Made by a program: the position numbers and the translations under genes. Below are positions 1 to 12,138 of a stretch of DNA of 64,000 nucleotides, one piece after another. The DNA comes from Saprospiraceae bacterium. Lineage in GTDB: Bacteria > Bacteroidota > Bacteroidia > Chitinophagales > Saprospiraceae. Positions within the stretch are counted from its first letter, which is position 1; each line of letters opens with the position of its first letter. The notes beneath the pieces were generated by a model, which was given only the letters and a program-made list of their open reading frames with translations, was not told where the DNA came from and ran no database searches. The stretch is taken from positions 1-64,000 of the forward strand of contig JABARE010000001.1 of the NCBI GenBank assembly GCA_019187365.1. Reading direction: 5' to 3'.

Positions 1-3000
1 CTGCAGGTGCATCCAGGACAGAGAACACCGCCGAGCAGGTAACGTCGGGATCACACGAAGAATTGACGGTCCAGGTCACGGTTTTTGATCCACCGCATGC
101 AGGAGGAGCAGCCCCGCCATTGTTGGATATGGCGGCATTGCAGCCACCCGAGAAGGTTGCCGAAGCTAGCCATGCACTGTAAACGACATCGATGGCTGCT
201 TGACTCTGACAGGCCGCTTCCGTTTGATTTGCCGGACAGTTGAGTACTACTGCAGGCGCATCGAGCACGGTAAATACCGCCGAGCAGGTAACGTCGGGAT
301 CACACGAAGAATTGACGGTCCAGGTCACGGTTTTCGATCCACCGCATGCATCGGGAGCAGCCCCGCCATTGTTGGAAACGGTCGCATTGCAACCTCCGGT
401 GGAAGTGGCTGAAGCCAGCCACGCGCTGTAAGCGGCATTGATGGCAGCCTGGCTTTGGCAAGCTGCTTCGGTTTGATTGGCCGGACAATTGAGTACTACA
501 GTAGGAGCATTGAGCACGGTAAATGCCGCCGAGCAGGTGACGTTGGGTTCACAGGAAGAAGTGACGGTCCAGGTCACGGTTTTTGATCCACCACATGCAA
601 GAGGAGCCGTCCCGCCATTGTTGGAGACGGTTGCGTTGCAACCTCCGGAGGAAGTGGCTGAAGCCAGCCACGCGCTGTAAGCGGCATCGATGGCAGCCTG
701 GCTTTGGCAAGCTGCTTCGGTTTGATTGGCCGGGCAGTTGAGCACCACTGCCGGCGCATCGGTCACCGTGAATACGGCCGAACAAGTTACGTTGGGTTCA
801 CAAGACGAAGTGACGGTCCAGATTACCGTAGTCGATCCTCCGCACGCATTGGGAGCCGCCCCGGCATTGTTGGAAACAGCAGCGTTGCAGCCACCGGAGA
901 AGGTAGCGGAAGCCAGCCATGCGCTGTAAGCAGCATCAACGGCAGCCTGGGTCTGACAGGAGGTCTGGGTATTGTTGGCCGGACAGTTGAGCACCACCGC
1001 CGGCGCATTGGTCACCGTGAACACGGCTGCACAGGTGACGTCGGGTTCGCAGGAGGAAGTGACGGTCCAGGTCACGGTTGTCGATCCGCCGCAGGGAGGA
1101 GGAGCGGCCCCGGCATTGTTGGTCATCGTTGCGTTACAACCACCTGAGTAACTGGCGGTCGTTAGCCAGGTTGCAAAGGCGACATCGATGGCAGCCTGAG
1201 TTTGGCAGGAGGGTTCTGTCTGATTTGTCGGACAGGTGAGCACCACCGCCGGCGCATCGGTCACCGTGAACACGGCTGCACAGGTTACGTTGGGTTCGCA
1301 TGAAGAAGTGACGGTCCAGGTGACGGTTGTCGATCCGCCGCAGGCAGGAGGAGCTGTCCCGGCATTGTTGGTCATCGTTGCATTGCAACCACCTGAGAAA
1401 CTAACGGTCGTTAACCAGGTTGCAAAAGCGGCATCGATGGCAGCCTGAGTTTGGCAAGCTGCTTCGGTTTGATTTGCCGGACAGTTGAGCACAACTGCCG
1501 GAGCCGGGGATACCGTGAATACGGCGGCACAAGTGATGTTGGGTTCACAGGAGGAGGTGACGGTCCAGGTGACGGTTGTGGATCCGCCGCAGGCAGGAGG
1601 TGCTGCCCCGGCATTGTTAGTCATCGTTGCGTTACATCCACCCGAGTAACCAGCGGTCGTTAGCCAAGCTGCAAAAGCAGCATCGATGGCGGCCTGTGTC
1701 TGGCAGGCAGGCTCGGTTTGATTTGCCGCACAATTGAGCACTACTGCCGGTGCATCCAGAACAGTGAATATGGCTGCACAGGTGACGTCGGGCTCACACG
1801 AAGAAGCGACGGTCCAGGTCACGGTTTTTGATCCACCGCAAGCATCGGGCGCCGCCCCGCCATTGTTGGAGACGGTCGCGTTGCAACCTCCGGAGGAAGT
1901 GGCGGAAGCCAGCCACGCACTGTAAGCAGCATCGATGGCAGCCTGGGTCTGGCAAGCTGCTTCGGTTTGATTGGCCGGACAGTTGAGCACCACCGCTGGG
2001 GCATCGAGCACGGTAAATACCGCCGAACAAGAGACGTCCGGTTCACAGGAGGACGTGACGGTCCAGGTCACGGTTTTCGATCCACCGCAAGCATTGGGAG
2101 CGGCTCCGCCATTGTTGGAGACGGTCGCATTGCAACCTCCGGAGGAAGTGGCGGAAGCCAGCCATGCACTGTAGGCAGCATCGATGGCTGCTTGCGTCTG
2201 ACAGGCAGGCTCGGTCTGATTGGCCGGACAGTTGAGTACTACTGCAGGGGCGTCTAGAACAGTGAATACGGCCGAACAAGTTACGTCGGGCTCACAAGAC
2301 GAAGTGACGGTCCAAGTCACGGTTTTGGCACCACCGCAGGCATTGGGAGCCGCCCCACCATTGTTGGAGATGGCGGCATTGCAGCCACCTGAGAAGGTGG
2401 CCGAAGCCAGCCAGGTGCTGTAGGCTGCATCGATGGCTGCCTGGGTTTGGCAGGCTGCCTGTATGTTGTTGCTGGCACAGTTGAGCACTACTGGCGGTGC
2501 TGCGGTTACCGTATAACTTGCAGAGCAGGTGACCTGAGGTTCGCAGGAAGAAGTAACCGTCCATGTTACGGTGGTAGATCCGCCGCAGGCAGGAGGTGGA
2601 CCATTATTGTCATCTGAAATGGTCACGTTGCATCCACCGGAAACAGAAACGAGCGTTAGCCAGTTTGCAAAATTGTTGTTGATGTTAGCCTGGGTCAAAC
2701 AAGCCGGTCTGGTCCGGTTAGGAGGACATGTGAGGGCAACAGCTGGAGCATCAGCTACGGTGAATACGGCCGAACAGGTGACGTCGGGTTCGCAGGATGA
2801 TGCGACGGTCCAGGTAACGGTGGTAGATCCGCCGCAGGCAGGAGGAGCTGCTCCGGCATTGTTGGTCATCGTTGCGTTACAACCACCTGAGTAACTGGCG
2901 GTCGTTACCCAGGCTGCAAAAGCGGCATCGATGGCAGCCTGAGTTTGGCAGGCGGGCTCGGTTTGATTTGCAGGACAGTTGAGCACCACCGCCGGCGCAT

Positions 3001-6000
3001 CGGTCACCGTAAATACTGCGGCACAAGTGACGTTAGGTTCACAGGAGGAGGTGACCGTCCAGGTTACGGTTGTCGATCCGCCGCAGGCAGGCGGAGCCGC
3101 CCCGGCATTGTTGGTCATCGTTGCGTTACATCCACCAGAGTAACTGGCGGTCGTTAGCCAGGTTGCAAAAGCGGCATCGATGGCAGCCTGAGTTTGGCAA
3201 GCTACTTCGGTTTGATTTGCAGGACAGTTGAGCACAACTGCCGGAGCCGATGATACCGTGAATACGGCGGCACAAGTGATGTTGGGTTCACAGGAGGAGG
3301 TGACGGTCCAGGTGACGGTTGTGGATCCGCCGCATGCAGGCGGTGCTGCCCCGGCGTTATTTGTCATCGAGGCGTTACAACCACCTGAGTAACCAGCGGT
3401 CGTTAGCCAAGCTGCAAAAGCAGCATCGATGGCAGCTTGTGTTTGGCAAGCGAGTTCAGTTTGATTTGCCGGACAATTGAGCACTACTGCAGGTGCATCC
3501 AGGACAGTGAATACCGCCGAGCAGGTGACGTCGGGTTCGCATGTTGAAGTGACGGTCCAGGTGACCGTTTTCGATCCACCGCAAGCATCGGGCGCGGCCC
3601 CACCATTGTTGGAAAGGGTCGCGTTGCAACCTCCGGAGTAAGTGGCCGAAGCCAGCCACGCACTGTAAGCAGCATCGATGGCAACTTGCGTTTGGCAGGC
3701 AGCTTCTGTTTGATTGGCTGGGCAGTTGAGCACCACCGCTGGCCCAACGAGCACGGTAAATACCGCCGAGCAGGTAACATCTGGTTCACAGGAAGATGTG
3801 ACAGTCCAGGTCACGGTTTTTGATCCACCACATGCAGGAGGAGCCGATCCTCCATTGTTGGAGACGGTCGCATTGCAACCTCCGGAGGAAGTTGCTGACG
3901 CCAGCCACACACTGTAGGCAGCATCGATGGCTGCTTGCGTCTGACAGGCAGGCTCGGTCTGATTTGCCGGACAGTTGAGCACTACTGCTGGGGCATCGAG
4001 CACGGTAAATACGGCCGAACAGGTGACATCGGGCTCACACGACGAAGTGACGGTCCAGGTCACGGTTTTTGATCCACCACAGGCAGGAGGAGCCGCCCCG
4101 CCATTGTTGGAGACCGTTGCGTTGCAACCTCCAGAGGAAGTTGCGGAAGCCAGCCACGCACTGTAAGCAGCATCGATGGCAGCCTGGGTTTGGCAAGCTG
4201 CTTCTGTTTGATTGGCCGGACAGTTGAGCACCACTGCCGGCGCATCGGTTACTGTAAATACGGCCGAACACGTTACGTTGGGTTCACACGACGAAGTGAC
4301 GGTCCAGGTCACCGTTGTTGCTCCACCACAGGCGTCCGGTGCACCACCACCGCTGTTGGATATGGCGGCGTTGCAGCCACCGGAGAAGGTAACGGAAGCC
4401 AGCCATGCACTGAATGCAGCATCGATGGCTGCTTGTGTTTGGCAAGCGGGTTCCGTTTGATTTGCAGGACAACTCAGTACTATGGCCGTAGCATCGGTCA
4501 CCGTGAATACGGCTGCACAGGTGACGTCTGGTTCGCAGGAAGAAGTGACGGTCCAGGTAACGGTGGTAGATCCGCCGCAGGCAGGAGGAGCTGCCCCTGC
4601 ATTGTTGGTCATCGTTGCGTTACAACCACCTGAGTAACTGGCGGTCGTTAGCCAGGCTGCAAAAGCGGCATCGATGGCAGCCTGAGTTTGGCAGGCGGGC
4701 TCGGTTTGATTTGCCGGACAGTTTAGCACCACCGCCGGCGCATCGGTCACCGTAAATACGGCTGCACAGGTTACGTTGGGCTCGCAGGAAGAAGTGACGG
4801 TCCAGGTTACGGTCGACGATCCGCCGCAGGGAGGAGGAGCTGCCCCGGCATTGTTGGTCATCGTTGCGTTGCATCCACCAGAGTAACTGGCGGTCGTTAG
4901 CCAGGTTGCAAAAGCGGCATCGATGGCAGCCTGAGTTTGGCAAGCTACTTCGGTTTGGTTTGCTGGGCAGTTTAGCACCACCGCCGGCGCATCGGTCACC
5001 GTAAATACGGCTGCACAGGTTACGTTGGGTTCACAGGAGGAGGTGACGGTCCATGTAACGGTGGTTGATCCGCCGCATGCAGGCGGTGCTGCCCCGGCGT
5101 TATTGGTCATCGAGGCGTTACAACCACCTGAGTAACTAGCGGTCGTTAGCCAAGCTGCAAAAGCAGCATCGATGGCGGCCTGGCTCTGACAGGCAGGCTC
5201 CGTTTGATTGGCCGGGCAGTTGAGCACCACCGCCGGTGCATCGAGTACGGTAAATACGGCCGAGCAGGTGACGTCGGGTTCGCATGTTGAAGTGACGGTC
5301 CAGGTCACCGTTTTCGATCCACCGCAAGCATCGGGAGCGGCCCCGCCATTGTTGGAAAGGGTCGCGTTGCAACCTCCGGAGTAAGTGGCCGAAGCCAGCC
5401 ATGCACTGTAAGCAGCATCGATGGCAACTTGCGTTTGGCAGGCAGCTTCTGTTTGATTGGCCGGGCAGTTGATCACCACCGCCGGGGCATCGAGTACAGT
5501 AAATGCCGCCGAGCAGGTGACGTCAGGCTCACACGAAGAAGTGACGGTCCAGGTAACGGTTTTTGATCCACCGCAAGCATCGGGAGCGGCCCCTCCATTG
5601 TTGGAGACGGTCGCGTTGCAACCTCCGGAGAAGGTAGCGGAAGCCAGCCATGCACTGTAGGCAGCATCGATGGCTGCTTGCGTCTGACAGGCAGGCTCGG
5701 TCTGATTAGCCGGACAGTTGAGCACTACTGCAGGGGCGTCTAGAACAGTGAATACGGCCGAACAAGTTACGTCGGGCTCACAAGACGAAGTGACGGTCCA
5801 GGTCACGGTTTTGGCACCACCGCAGGCATTGGGAGCCGCCCCACCATTGTTGGAGATGGCGGCATTGCAGCCACCGGAGAAGGTCGCCGAAGCCAGCCAC
5901 GCACTGTAAGCAGCATCGATGGCTGCTTGTGTTTGACAGGCAGGTTCTGTTTGATTAGCCGGACAGTTGAGCACTACCGCCGGGGCATCGGTTACTGTAA

Positions 6001-9000
6001 ATACGGCTGAACAAGTTACGTTGGGTTCACACGACGAAGTGACGGTCCAGGTCACCGTTGTTGCTCCACCACAGGCGTCCGGTGCAGCACCACCGCTGTT
6101 GGATATGGCGGCGTTGCAGCCATCGGAGAAGGTAGCGGAAGCCAGCCATGCACTGAATGCAGCATCGATGGCTGCTTGTGTTTGGCAGGCGGGTTCCGTT
6201 TGATTTGCCGGACAGTTGAGCACTACCGCCGGCGCATCGGTCACCGTGAATATGGCAGCACAGGTTACGTCTGGTTCGCAGGAAGAAGTGACGGTCCAGG
6301 TTACGGTTGTCGATCCGCCGCAGGCAGGAGGAGCTGCCCCGGCGTTATTTGTCATCGTTGAGTTACATCCACCTGAGTAACTGGCGGTCGTTAGCCAAGC
6401 TGCAAAAGCGGCATCGATGGCTGCTTGTGTTTGGCAAGCGGGCTCTGTTTGGTTGGCCGGGCAGTTGAGTACTACGACCGGCGCATCGGTCACCGTGAAT
6501 ATGGCTGCACAGGTTACGTCGGGTTCGCAGGAAGAAGTGACGGTCCAGGTGACTGTAGTCGATCCGCCGCAGGCGGGAGGAGCCGCCCCGGCATTGTTGG
6601 TCATCGTTGCGTTGCATCCACCCGAATAACTAACGGTCGTTAGCCAGGTTGCAAAAGAGGCATCGATGGCAGCCTGAGTTTGGCAAGCTACTTCGGTTTG
6701 ATTTGCAGGACAGTTGAGCACAACTGCCGGAGCCGATGATACCGTGAATACGGCGGCACAAGTGATGTTGGGTTCACAGGAGGAGGTGACGGTCCAGGTG
6801 ACGGTTGTGGATCCGCCGCATGCAGGCGGTGCTGCCCCGGCGTTATTTGTCATCGAGGCGTTACAACCACCTGAGTAACTAGCGGTCGTTAGCCAAGCTG
6901 CAAAAGCAGCATCGATGGCCGCTTGTGTTTGGCAAGCGAGTTCAGTTTGATTTGCCGGACAATTGAGCACTACTGCAGGTGCATCCAGGACAGTGAATAC
7001 CGCCGAGCATGTGACGTCGGGTTCACAGGAAGAGGTGACGGTCCAGGTCACCGTTTTCGATCCACCGCAAGCATCGGGCGCGGCCCCGCCATTGTTGGAA
7101 AGGGTCGCGTTGCAACCTCCGGAGTAAGTGGCCGAAGCCAGCCACGCACTGTAAGCAGCATCGATGGCAACTTGCGTTTGGCAGGCAGCTTCTGTTTGAT
7201 TGGCCGGGCAGTTGAGCACCACCGCCGGTGCATCGAGTACGGTAAATACCGCCGAGCAGGTGACGTCGGGTTCACAAGACGAAGTGACGGTCCAGGTCAC
7301 GGTTTTCGACCCACCGCAAGCATCGGGAGCGGCCCCGCCATTGTTGGAGAGGGTCGCGTTGCAACCTCCGGAGTAAGTGGCCGAAGCCAGCCACGCACTG
7401 TAAGCAGCATCGATGGCAGCTTGCGTCTGACAGGCAGGCTCGGTCTGATTTGCCGGGCAGCTGAGCACCACCGCTGGCGCATCGAGCACGGTAAATACCG
7501 CTGAGCAGGTGGCGTCTGGTTCACAGGAAGAAGTGACGGTCCAGGTCACGGTTTTGGCACCACCACAAGCATCGGGCGCAGCTCCGCCATTGTTGGAAAT
7601 GGCGGCATTGCAGCCACCGGAGAAGGTGGCCGAAGCCAGCCAGGCGCTGTAAGCAGCATCGATGGCAGCCTGGGTTTGGCAAGCTGCTTCGGTTTGATTG
7701 GCCGGACAGTTGAGCACCACTGCTGGCGCATCGGTTACTGTAAATACGGCCGAACAAGTTACGTTGGGTTCACACGACGAAGTGACGGTCCAGGTCACCG
7801 TTGTTGCTCCACCACAGGCGTCCGGAGCAGCGCCACCGCTGTTGGAGATGGAAGCATTGCATCCTCCACTAAAGGTAGCGGAAGCCAGCCATGCACTGAA
7901 TGCAGCATCGATGGCTGCTTGTGTTTGGCAAGCGGGTTCCGTTTGATTGGCAGGACAACTCAGTACTATAGCCGTAGCATCGGTCACCGTGAATACAGCT
8001 GCACAGGTGACGTCTGGTTCGCAGGACGAAGTGACGGTCCAGGTGACGGTGGTGGATCCACCGCAGGCAGGAGGAGCTGCCCCGGCGTTATTTGTCATCG
8101 TTGCGTTACAACCACCTGAGTAACTGGCGGTCGTTAGCCAAGCTGCAAAAGCGGCATCAATGGCTGCTTGTGTTTGGCAGGCGGGTTCTATTTGGTTTGC
8201 CGGGCAGTTCAGCACCACAACAGGCGCATCGGTCACCGTAAATACGGCTGCACAAGTAACGTTAGGCTCACAAGAAGAAGTGACGGTCCAGGTGACGGTC
8301 GTCGATCCGCCGCAGACAGGAGGAGCCGCCCCGGCGTTGTTGGTCATCGCTGCATTACATCCACCTGAATAACCAGCGGTCGTTAGCCAAGCTGCAAAAG
8401 CGACATCGATGGCTGCTTGTGTTTGGCAAGCGGGCTCTGTTTGATTTGCCGGGCAGTTGAGCACAACAGCCGGCGCATCGGTCACCGTAAATACGGCTGC
8501 ACAAGTGACGTCGGGTTCACAAGAAGAGGTGACCGTCCAGGTGACAGTTGTCGATCCGCCACAGGCAGGCGGAGCCGCCCCGGCATTGTTGGTCATCGTT
8601 GCGTTACATCCACCTGAGTAACTAACGGTCGTTAGCCAGGTTGCAAAAGCAGCATCGATGGCGGCCTGGCTCTGACAGGCAGGCTCCGTTTGATTGGCCG
8701 GACAATTGAGCACTACTGCAGGTGCGTCCAGGACAGTGAATACCGCCGAGCAGGTGACGTCGGGTTCGCATGTTGAAGTGACGGTCCAGGTCACCGTTTT
8801 CGATCCACCGCAAGCATCGGGAGCGGCCCCTCCATTGTTGGAGATGGCTGCGTTGCAGCCACCGGAGAAGGTGGCCGAAGCCAGCCACGCACTGTAAGCG
8901 GCATCGATGGCAACTTGCGTTTGGCAGGCTGCTTCTGTTTGATTGGCCGGACAATTGAGCACTACTGCAGGTGCGTCCAGGACAGTGAATACCGCCGAGC

Positions 9001-12000
9001 AGGTGACGTCAGGCTCACACGAAGAAGTGACGGTCCAGGTTACCGTTTTCGATCCACCGCAAGCATCGGGAGCAGCTCCGCCGTTGTTGGAGATGGCGGC
9101 ATTGCAGCCACCGGAGAAGGTCGCTGAAGCCAGCCACGCACTGTAAGCGGCATCGAGGGCAGCCTGGGTTTGACAAGCTGCTTCTGTTTGGTTGGCCGGA
9201 CAGTTGAGCACCACCGCCGGGGCATCGAGCACGGTAAATATCGCTGAGCAAGTGACGTCGGGTTCGCATGTTGAAGTGACGGTCCAGGTTACGGTTTTGG
9301 CACCACCGCAGGCATTGGGAGCCGCCCCACCATTGTTGGAGATGGCGGCATTGCAGCCACCGGAGAAGGTCGCCGAAGCCAGCCATGCGCTGTAAGCAGC
9401 ATCGATGGCAGCCTGGGTTTGGCAAGCTACTTCTGTTTGATTGGCCGGACAAGTAAGTACTACAGCGGGTGCATCCGCAACTGTGAATACTGCGGTGCAG
9501 GTGACAGGACCTGTGCAAGACGAAGTGACGGTCCAAGTCACCGTTGTTGCTCCACCACAGGCGTCCGGAGCAGCGCCACCGCTGTTGGATATGGAAGCAT
9601 TGCATCCTCCGCTGAAGGTAGCGGAAGCCAGCCATGCACTGAATGCAGCATCGATGGCTGCTTGTGTTTGGCAGGCGGGTTCCGTTTGATTTGCCGGACA
9701 GTTGAGCACTACCGCCGGCGCATCGGTCACCGTGAATATGGCAGCACAGGTTACGTCTGGTTCGCAGGAAGAAGTGACGGTCCAGGTTACGGTTGTCGAT
9801 CCGCCGCAGGCAGGAGGAGCTGCCCCGGCGTTATTTGTCATCGTTGAGTTACATCCACCTGAGTAACTGGCGGTCGTTAGCCAAGCTGCAAAAGCGGCAT
9901 CGATGGCTGCTTGTGTTTGGCAAGCGGGCTCTGTTTGGTTGGCCGGGCAGTTGAGTACTACGACCGGCGCATCGGTCACCGTGAATATGGCTGCACAGGT
10001 TACGTCGGGTTCACAGGAAGAAGTGACGGTCCAGGTGACGGTAGTCGATCCGCCGCAGGCGGGAGGAGCCGCCCCGGCATTGTTGGTCATCGTTGCGTTG
10101 CATCCACCCGAATAACTAACGGTCGTTAGCCAGGTTGCAAAAGCGGCATCGATGGCAGCTTGTGTTTGGCATGCGGGTTCTGTCTGGTTGGCCGGACAAT
10201 TGAGCACTACTGCAGGGGCATTAAGGACAGTAAATACCGCCGAACAGGTGACGTCGGGCTCACACGAAGAAGTGACGGTCCAGGTGACCGTTTTGGATCC
10301 ACCGCAGGCATCGGGTGCGGCCCCGCCATTGTTGGAGATGGCGGCATTGCAGCCACCGGAGAAGGTAGCCGAAGCCAGCCACGCACTGTAAGCAGCATCG
10401 ATGGCAGCTTGTGTTTGACAGGCAGGCTCTGTTTGATTTGCCGGACAGTTTAGCACCACCACCGGCGCATCGAGCACTGTAAATACCGCTGAACAGGTGA
10501 CGTCTGGCTCACAAGACGAAGTGACGGTCCAGGTCACCGTTTTTGATCCACCACATGCATCGGGAGCGGCCCCACCATTGTTGGAGATGGCGGCGCTGCA
10601 GCCTCCGGAGAAGGTTGCCGAAGCCAGCCATGCACTGTAAGCAGCATCGATGGCAGCTTGCGTCTGGCAGGCAGGCTCTGTTTGATTTGCCGGACAGTTG
10701 ATCACCGCCGCTGGCGCATCGAGCACAGTAAATACCGCCGAGCAGGTGACGTCAGGCTCACAGGAAGACGTGACGGTCCAGGTCACGGTTTTCGACCCAC
10801 CGCAAGCATCGGGAGCGGCTCCGCCATTGTTGGAGATGGTGGCATTGCAGCCACCGGAGAAGGTGGCTGAAGCCAACCACGCACTGTAAGCAGCATCGAT
10901 GGCAGCTTGCGTCTGACAGGCCGCTTCCGTTTGATTTGCCGGACAGTTGAGCACCACCGCCGGGGCATCGAGCACGGTAAATACTGCCGAACAGGTGACG
11001 TTGGGTTCACAGGAAGAAGTGACGGTCCAGGTCACGGTTTTTGATCCACCGCAAGCATCGGGAGCGGCCCCGCCATTGTTGGAAATGGCGGCATTGCAGC
11101 CACCGGAGAAGGTGGCCGAAGCCAGCCAGGCGGCGTAAGCAGCATCGATGGCAGCCTGGGTTTGGCAAGCTGCTTCGGTTTGGTTTGCGGGACAGTTGAG
11201 CACGACTGCCGGAGCGTAGGTTACCGTAAATACGGCCGAACAAGTTGCGTTGGGTTCACAAGACGAAGTGACGGTCCAGGTCACCGTTGTTGCTCCACCA
11301 CAGGCGTCCGGAGCAGCACCACCGCTGTTGGATATGGAAGCATTGCATCCTCCGCTAAAGGTAGCAGAAGCCAACCAGGCGCTAAATGCGGCATTGATGG
11401 CAGCCTGTGTTTGGCAGGCGGGTTCCGTTTGATTTGCCGGACAGTTGAGCACTACCGCCGGAGCATCGGCCACCGTGAATACGGCTGCACAGGTGACGTC
11501 GGGTTCGCAGGAAGAAGTGACGGTCCAGGTTACGGTTGTCGATCCGCCGCAGGCAGGAGGAGCTGCCCCGGCGTTATTTGTCATCGTTGCGTTACATCCA
11601 CCTGAGTAACTGGCGGTCGTTAGCCAAGCTGCAAAAGCGGCATCGATGGCTGCTTGTGTTTGGCAAGCGGGCTCTGTTTGGTTGGCCGGGCAGTTGAGTA
11701 CTACGACCGGCGCATCGGTCACCGTGAACACGGCTGCACAGGTTACGTCGGGTTCGCAGGAAGAAGTGACGGTCCAGGTGACGGTAGTCGATCCGCCGCA
11801 GGCGGGAGGAGCCGCCCCGGCATTGTTGGTCATCGTTGCGTTGCATCCACCCGAATAACCAGCGGTCGTTAACCAGGTTGCAAAAGCGGCATCGATGGCA
11901 GCTTGTGTTTGGCATGCGAGTTCTGTCTGGTTGACCGGACAATTGAGCACTACTGCCGGTGCATCCAGAACAGTGAATACGGCTGCACAAGTGACGTTGG

Positions 12001-12138
12001 GCTCACAAGATGAAGTGACGGTCCAGGTGACGGTTGTCGATCCGCCGCAGGCAGGAGGTGCCGCCCCGGCATTGTTGGTCATCGTTGCGTTGCATCCACC
12101 TGAGTAGCTAGCGGTCGTTAGCCAAGCTGCAAAAGCGG
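1..12138 (-). repeat. higher-order repeat of seven units (1,743 bp), about seven blocks
   Basis: Units classify by sequence into A (SKTVTWT, NNGG), B (STTVTWT, NAG, FATWLTT) and C (ATTVTWT, NSGG). Read along the + strand, the order AAA-C-BBB repeats with blocks starting at about 1681, 3424, 5167, 6910, 8653 and 10396, each 1,743 bp. The incomplete block at the left edge fits the same phase. The C-position units are at about 4171, 5914, 7657, 9400 and 11143, exactly 1,743 bp apart. Two C positions (about 2428 and 12886) hold the odd variant O, and the one at 685 holds an A/B intermediate. In the fifth block the third B is replaced by an A-type unit. Right of 12138 the regular order breaks down and the units are more divergent. 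Confidence 0.85.
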
